64,000 bases of DNA, taken from NCBI GenBank assembly GCA_051294375.1, contig JBJCIZ010000239.1:4283834-4347833 (forward strand), given 5' to 3'. Below the pieces are notes generated by a model that saw only the letters and a program-made list of their open reading frames with translations, ran no database searches and was not told where the DNA came from. Within the stretch, counting starts at the first letter, position 1. Every line of letters starts with the position of its first letter. Source of the DNA: Paraspadella gotoi (Eukaryota; Chaetognatha). Positions 25,801-34,400 of the stretch are shown here, piece by piece. The translations under genes were made by a program, and so were the position numbers.

Positions 25801-28435
25801 ATGTAGTATTCATTAACTATGAAATAAATATTCGGTTAAGGATCATGGCTAAATATTAGATTAAATACTGTATTTGGTAAATATTGTGCAACACAACTGG
25901 AGCACTCTGTTAAGATAATGCCCCAATTTAACCTCCTGTCTCTTTTCTGTGAATAGCGATTCAGAGTCCGCTGCATCCTGATTACAAGATAGAAGCCAAG
26001 CACAGTTACAACTACAGCGTTATCCAAAGTAAAAGCTCAATCTACAGCCCTAGCAACAGCTAGATTGAATTGAATATAATGTAAGAAAATTGAACGTCCG
26101 AACTCTTTGTTGTGAATAGACAGGATTTGAAGTTTCGTGCTTTAGGTAGCCATAGCCGATGAAATTTAAATGATAATGTATACCGCGTTAAAATAATCAA
26201 TCATGAATATAGATTATAGTATTAAAATATTTCTGAGGGTACTAGCCTAATTAAAATTATTATACTACTATATAAAGAAAAAAATTTTACAACCTTAAAA
26301 TTTTAAAAAATTTAAATTTCTCAAAAACAGTTTTGGCTTTTCCTATCTATAAATAAATATTAAAAAATTAATTATTGAGGTATAGAGCCATATAAGAAAT
26401 TTTTTTGTCCATTGAAAGTATACTTAAAAATGTATAGATTTTCGTTTGATCATGTACTCGCTCTAAATTTTTGACTACCCCTACTATACGTTTATAGATA
26501 GACATGTAGTTAAAGGTTTCCACGCACTCTAAGCGGTTTAAGGCCGTCCTCACACTTCCCGCAGGGTCGGTATTATTAAGAATCGATCCCTGAAACCTAA
26601 TGGTCATTAACTAGTCAGTAACCCATCGTGTACTGACTAAAGTGGTCATGCTTATAGGCGGGGTGAACTTGTTGCAATTACCGACTACAGATATAATTTT
26701 TTAATCGAATGATACTGAGTTTATAGATAGTTAACTTTTTCAAATGTATAGTTAATTCGATTCCTCTTTGCATATTGCATATATAGCTTTAGTTAATTAA
26801 TCAACGATGAATCCAGTTTTATATATGTGTTTTATATATTCATAAAAACCTTTCTGGCATAATTTTACTTTCACCGACTGGGATTAGTTGGTGGTTTAGG
26901 GTTAAGAGTAGTTTAGGGGGCTCGTAGGGGTTCTATGTTAGGGTAGTTAAGTAATAATTTTTACTTTTTTTTTTTAATAATAAAATTTTTTTACATTATT
27001 TAAAAAAAGGCCAAAATCCCAGTCGATGAAAATAAAATCATATCCATTTTCTCTCTACATTCCCCCCCACCCCCCAAATCGATCCTCCAGGAGGACGAGG
27101 CTATCCTCGATTACTTCTACAATCCCCCCGTCCACCCCTTCCTCCTCCGTTTCACCGACGATCAAGTCGAGGAAGAATATCGACAGCACAAACTTCGCGA
27201 CAGCGATCTCGTTTCCGCGGCAGCCTCCGCCGCGGCCGGCTCCGCGTTAGCCGCTTCCTCCGCCGTCTCTTCCTCCGCCGCCGCCGCTGCGGCGCCGCAC
27301 TCGTCCGGGGTTCGAACCCTGGACTCTCCGCGATTAAATTCGGCGCTGGACGTCGTTATCTCCTTCGTCGTCTTCCTTCTTCTCTCCGTCTGTTGCTTCG
27401 TGCTTTTTCGGTAAAATGTTAATAAAAATATTAATAATAATGTTAATAATTCGTTATTTCGAATACTCGTCTCCAAGCGGAAATGAAAATCCATTTGTAT
27501 CATTTTATTTTAAAAAAACAGTTTTTGAAAGGGCTTTCATGTGGTACTATTAATTTCCCCCCCCGCCCCCGAGTATTACACATTTCGAAACGGTGTCAAT
27601 TCTTTCTTCGAACTTGATCATACTGTAAAAATAGACCAGGGACCTCTAGTGTCATTATCTTGTAAGAGTGATGGAGGCCTTAAACCACCAAAGCCTGTCC
27701 AAAGTCAGGGGCAAGATAGCTTATTTATTAAATGAATGGATTAATTTTTATATTGGTTGTACCAATTTCATAAAAATTCAGCTCCTTGTATTTGATGCTA
27801 GTGTGGTACAATAAGTATTCCCCAATCTAATACTTAAGGGAGTGGTCTTTTCATACAATTGAAACATTCTTTGAAATATTTTCCACTTCATGATAGGGAA
27901 GCCCGGTACTCTGGAGTGAATAAACGGGATTGTGAGAGAGTCTTGATTGAAAGCTTGCAGGGACTGCTATGTCATTTATTTGTAAGAGTGATGGAGGCCT
28001 TAAACCACCAAAGCCTGTCCAAAGTCAGGGGCAAGATAGCTTATTTATTAAATGAATGGATAATTTATATTGGTTGTACCAATTTCATAGCAAGGTTTCA
28101 GACCTTTTTTAGTTCTTGGCTTCCACAATCCCATCAATGTAGAGCCCTCCCCCCCCCCCTAGAATTCCTTTTTTTTTCTTTTTTGTCAGTTCCCATTTTT
28201 TTCGTCTTCCCTTTTGTCAATCCGCCCCCCCTCCCCCCCCCAGCGACGAAAACTCGGCCTCCTCATCCCTCGCTTGGCGAATCTACTTTGTCATCGCCCT
28301 CCTCGTGGAAATCCTCATCGTGACCACAGTCATCTACGGCGTGCTCCCTTCGACCCTTCGTCGTCTCCGCTCTCCACCTTTCGTTCCTTCTCCTCTCTCT
28401 TCCTCAACTGGGGCCTTGTTTAATTCGATGAGTGA

Positions 28436-28468
<33 letters not shown>

Positions 28469-31400
28469 TGAGGCCTTTTCTTCTTTCTTGACCAATCGGA
28501 GAAAGATCAGAGAAGACATTTCAAATTTCGAAGCTTACGGAGAATTCGATCTTGGTTTCATTAGGGAAAGTTAAAGTATTGTTATTACTGTATTGTTATT
28601 ACTGTATTGTTTATAAATAAATATCGATTGTTTATATTTTTAAAGACTTTTACAAAAGGTAAATAAGGTCGACGGACCACGACGAGAGTTTATGTCCAAC
28701 AATTGTTTAGTTTTTTTTCTTTCATCTCTCTCCCGAGGGAAACTTATCACGTGATCGAAACTTGTCATCACGTGATCGTTTTATCCATTTCCCGCGTTGA
28801 AAGAGGGTTAGAGAGAGAAGGCTAAACTCAAAAACGATAAAAAAAAAGCTTTTTCGTAATATTTTAAAACATTTATTCTTAAAAAACGGTTAAATTAATA
28901 AAAAAAAAGGAGAAAAAAATAAAATGTAAAAAAAAAGGTAAAATAAAAATAAAACTACGAAAAGAAGCGATTGTGCCACACACTATTTTTTATTTTTATC
29001 CCACACCTCTCTCTTTCCGCCCCCTCTATCCCTAACCTCCCCCACCCTACCTCTCTTTCTCCCCTCCCCCCCCTACCCAACTTACAGGTGGGTCTCCTCA
29101 TGATCCTCCTACCCTTCGGCTGCGTCGCCGTCAACTTCGATTGCCGTCGATTCTCCTGCGACGTCGGCGTCGATCATCTCTTTTGCTACCTCACTCTCGT
29201 CGCTCTCCTGCATTTCTGCAACTTCGCTCAACTCTCGAGCTTGCTCAAGGCGAGTGTGGGGGGTGTCAAGTGCTTGGACGCGAAGAGTTAGGGGGGGGGG
29301 TTGGTTTTGCTCGATCGGGAAGGAGTAAGACTTGGTAAAGCTTGGGTAAAGCTCCGCGTAGTCGCGGCGAGGGAGTTAGGTTTGGGTCCGGGGTTTTCGA
29401 TAAGGTTTTTCGCTTTGACTCGTTTGAAAACGGTGCTTGGTCAAGCTCAATTGAGCTAGCGAGGGGAGAGGGAGTTTTGCTTGGTTGAGCTGTTGAAAGG
29501 ATCTCGGTCTAAGAAAATGTTAGGGGGCGAATCCTGCGTAACCCCTAACGGGTAATGAGTGTGGGGTGACCAAAGAGTGTCACTAAAAGTCAAGGCGAGG
29601 CAGAATGTCTCGTCTCCAACCAGGCAAAGATTGATCACTGGCGGCCGTGCATTGACAGTGCTCCCTGGAATCTACACGTAATAGATCAGAAGAGAAACAC
29701 AATGATCAAGAACCACCTCTCCTATAATCATTAACAACTCATGATCGCTGAAAGGGAAAGACATTGAATAATAAATATCAATCAATGAATGATAAATGAA
29801 TAGAGACATGGTGAAATGTTTTATTTGTTAATGAATTAATATTCAAATGAATAAAAGTCCGATGATGAATTTTCACTAAAGTTTCTTCCCGACAAAAATG
29901 GAATGTATTTCTGCTTAATCAAGGTCATTTCAAGGGAGACGAGTCGAAATGAGTGACGGAAATCTGTTTGAGGTCCTTAAAAAAAAACCCCGAAAACCCA
30001 ATAATAGGAAATTAGTTATGGATAGCCTTACTTATCCTTATTCTGTTGTGACAACCACGACGCTAATTATACGTTTTCCTTTATCACTTTTAATGTGTCC
30101 TTTTGGGACGACAACGACAACAACAGTCGGCGGCGGCTTCTTTGGCGGGATTCGTTCTCATCGTCCTCGTTTGTCACGGAGTCTGCGAGAAGACGACGAC
30201 GACGTCTTTGCGGAACGGCTCCTCCACGTTCGTCGGCTGCGGAGGAGGGATCGCCTCCAGCGGCTGGTCCACAGATGCCCGGGTAAGCGAGGGCAGAGAG
30301 AGAGAGAGGGAGAGAGACTGGAAGAGATTTAATATTGAACGGAGTCTGCGTTGGAGAAGTTTTGTTTTTCTCTTTGTTCCTAATTTTAGAAATTTAGTAA
30401 ACTTATTTTTAATTTGGTTTGTTATTTTTCACATTCTCTCTCTCCCCGTCTCTTTTCACTCTCACTCCTCTCATTTTCTTTCTCCCCCCTCTCCCTCCCA
30501 CCTTAGCCAACCACTCCGCCTCCCCCTCCGTTCGCCTTCAACGCGTCCGACGCTCGCAACGTCTCGTCAACTTCGCCGTCAACGTCTACGGCGAACTTCG
30601 CCTCGGATTTCGAGTTCGTCCCAAACGTTTTCCTCAAAAATTCCTTCTCGTATCAAAACGTGGAAATCGTTGTCGACGTCGTTTTGCTACTCATTCTGGT
30701 TAGTTTAGGATTCATTGTTGACGCTGGCAATGGTTGGCGTTGACGCTGGCATTGGTTGGCGTTGACGCTGGCATTGGTTGGCGTTGACGCTGGCATTGGT
30801 TGACGTTGACCCTGGCATTGGTTGGCGTTGACGCTGGCATTGGTTGGCGTTGGCTGGCGTTTGTAACTGGGAGCGATGAAGATTTTGAAGACTTGGCTCA
30901 TTTGCTGATTTCATGTCTGCAATATCTTATTTATCTGGTTCCGCTCCTTTTCAAACAAGTTCAAAAAATCCGTCTCTTTTTTGAAGACTTTTTTTTTGCA
31001 CTCATCAAATTAAGAACTAAAGATACAAACCAAAGTCTGTTCTTTTATTTTATGTCATCATGTCCGCTACTAATCATCACTTCTGTAACCAAGCATATTT
31101 TTTATCCTTCTCTCAAGACCTTCCTTCCAATCTTAAGACCTTCCTACCTTAAGACCTTCTTCTCTCTCTCTTTTTTCCCTTCCCTCTCTAAATTCAACAA
31201 AAAAATTTTGTTTTCCTCTCTTCGTCAGGTGTGGTTTATCAATATGGAGCTAGAGAAAGGATACCGCCTGTCGTTTCACGGGAATTTACAGGCGGAAAGA
31301 GACAAAAAAGACATGGAAACGCAAAGGGATCAGGCGGATTGGCTGCTAAGGTGAGTGGTTTTATTTTTTTTGGGGGGAGAGGAATGTATCACTCTCTCTA

Positions 31401-34400
31401 TCTTCTTTTATGTCTTTTACTCTCTCACTTTCTTAATACATATTATTTTATTTCTTTCTTTGCCGATTTCTCTCTTTAGACCTCTCTTTTTTTTTAAATC
31501 ATCGATTGATTGCGAATAACTCTTACTAAACTAAAATATTTCGATTAAGACTCGGCATAATTGTTAAAAAATGATGCCCTTTTCGTTCCCTTAACAAGAA
31601 AGTCGTCGCTAATAGCTGGATATTTTTTGTAGTCACGTGATTACCTCATGATGGGCGCAATTTTTACTTTCTTTTTACTCATACTTTACTGTTACTGTTA
31701 GTTTCTTTTCTCAACGACTTTTCCCCATTTTTTTCTGTTTCTAGTAGTAGTTCTTTCTTTCTCTCTTTCTTTCCCTTTTTCTCTTTCTTTCCCTTTTTCT
31801 CTTTCTTTCCCTCTTTCTTTCTTTTCTTCCTCTTCATCCCGATTAACTTACCCAACCTTTCTCTACAGCAACATCCTTCCCAAACACGTTTCCGAGGAAT
31901 TAAAGATCCAATCCAAATATTTTAAAAATCATGATTCGGTCGGAGTCATTTTCGCTTCCATCGACAACTTTAACGAGATATACGAAGAGGATTATCAGGT
32001 AGCAGAGAGAAAGAGAGAACATAGTTCCGAGTAGGGCTTTATCCAATAGCCTCTAAGATTTTAAAAAGCTGTAATATTCTTACAACCATTATAAGAATTA
32101 TTAGTTGCGCCGCGAGTACTCGCGGAGCAACTCTATTAGTCACTTTTCGGTAGGTCGCTCCGTTGGTATGTCTGTCCGTTAGTCTGTCCCACGTACGTTA
32201 AAGACGCTTATAACTTGCCTGTAGTTTGTTGCTCATTAGTTAAAAATCAAGTTTAAGCGACTACTGGCGCCGCCTTTTGTTTTTAAGGAAATGTTATAAA
32301 CTATGGAATAAATGACATAAGTAAAAAGAAAAGTAATGCGGCGCAATACCTTGGAATAACAGTTCCTTGTCTATCAATAAAGTGGTTTAATCTGTATCAA
32401 TTGCTCAGAAAAACTACTCCCTTTACTATTAGATATTGTACTCTTTACTGCACTATACGTCAAAAGACAAAACGCAATAAACCAACATATGAAATTGGTT
32501 CTAACTTTATGAAATTTATTCATGCTTATTAAACATATTAAACAAGCTAAGCATTTTGTCCTTGACTTTGAACTTGCTATGGTGGGTTGGGGCCTCTTAT
32601 GAAATTAGTACGATCAATATAAAAATTATTCATTCATTTAATAAATAAATTATCTATGGTGAGTTTAAGGCCTCCATCCTTCTTACAAGATAATGACATA
32701 GCTGGACCCTGTAAGCTTTTAAACAGTCTCTTTTATTCACTCCCAGAGTTCCTTGCCTCTTTACTATATAAGTATGAAATTGGTACAACCAATATATATA
32801 TATTATATTTCCTTCCCTCTCCCCCGCTTAATCTGCCAGGGCGGGAAACAATTTTTGCGCGTTCTCAACGAAATCATGGGAGACTTTGAGATGCTGTTGG
32901 CCAGAGAAGAATTTAAAGACGAGATCGAGAAGATCAAAACCATCGGGGAGACGTTCATGGCCGCGTCGGGACTGCATTCTAAGGTGGGGAAGAGTGCATT
33001 CTAAGGTGGGAAGAGTGCATTCTAAGGTGGGGAAGAGTGCATTCTAAGGTGGGGAAGAGTGCATTCTAAGGTGGGGAAGAGTGCATTCTAAGGTGGGGAA
33101 GAGTGCATTCTAAGGTGGGGAAGAGTGCATTCTAAGGTGGGGAAGAGTGCATTCTAAGGTGGGGAAGAGTGCATTCTAAGGTGGGGAAGAGTGCATTCTA
33201 AGTGGGGAAGAGTGCATTCTAAGTGGGGAAGAGTGCATTCTAAGGTGGGGAAGAGTGCATTCTAAGGTGGGGAAGAGTGCATTCTAAGGTGGGGAAGAGT
33301 GCATTCTAAGGTGGGGAAGAGGGCATTCTAAGGTGCTGCATACTGAATGCTGTTTACTGGAAACTGGAGTTAGCAAAAGGTTTAGGGGAGATATTTTCAT
33401 GAAGATTGTCTTCAACTAGGAAAATCGCATTAAAATAAATTAATATAATAATTATGAATAAATAGATTCATGTATATCTTTCAATCTTTTACCTTTAAGT
33501 TTGGCAAACACAGGACTTTTAAGGTATCGAGATGTAGAGACAATAGCTAACTCGTCATCTTAGTAATATTCCCAAAATCATGGGAATTAAAATAAATTAC
33601 TAGAGGAGCATCGGAGATTAAATGATATTGGAACAAATTATAACACATTCCGATCATTTCGTATAATTTCCGCATCAATTATCTGCTCGTGCGTGTTGGT
33701 ATTATTCGGTCAAAATCGTGCCTCATTAATTATAAGTATTATTCATTAACATTTTTTCTCTAAAAATACAGAAATAGGCGAATCGGGCGCTGTTTGTTTT
33801 TAATTTAGGGTTTTTCTTTAAATAAAACAAAACAGATTGACCCGTCAAACCCATCGGCCGCTAACCTTCGTCACTTGTACCGAATGATCGAATTTGCGCT
33901 GGAATTGCAGCAAAGCATCAAGGTAACTATGGGGGGGGGGTGTTGACTCTTGAGTTAAGCGATGAAGAGAATTTGAAACATTGTGAATTAAATAGACGGA
34001 GGAGCGAATGGTTAAATTCTTGGAACTATTTTCCTAAAGCGCCCTATTTCTGAATTTATTTTTGAATTCGACATTTAACCTCTAAGTTTAAATTTGGCCT
34101 GATATATTTTGGCCGAATTCTTTCCTCGTTGAAGAGAATTACGGGATAATAAAACTTTATCGCCCTAATTTGTCTCTCTTTTTTTTGGCTTCTTCTTTTC
34201 TCCCTTTCATTTTTCTTCACTTTTCTTTTCTTTTCCTCCCGTGCCTTTTCTTTTCATCTTTTTCCCTTTTCCCTTTCTTTTCTCCATCTCTTTTTCTTTC
34301 CTCCATCTCTTTTTCTTTCCTCCATCTTCAGGCCTTCAACCAAAACATGATTGAGTTCGACTTCGAATTCCGCATCGGAGTTAACATCGGTTAGTCGTTG

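Noticed and set aside
30653-30914. Minus-strand Asn/Gln-rich ORFs
   Set aside because: Translation of the 22-bp minisatellite of intron 21.
32973-33336. Regular 22-bp repeats as a CRISPR array
   Set aside because: Repeats are contiguous without spacers, start inside a eukaryotic exon and lie in an intron.
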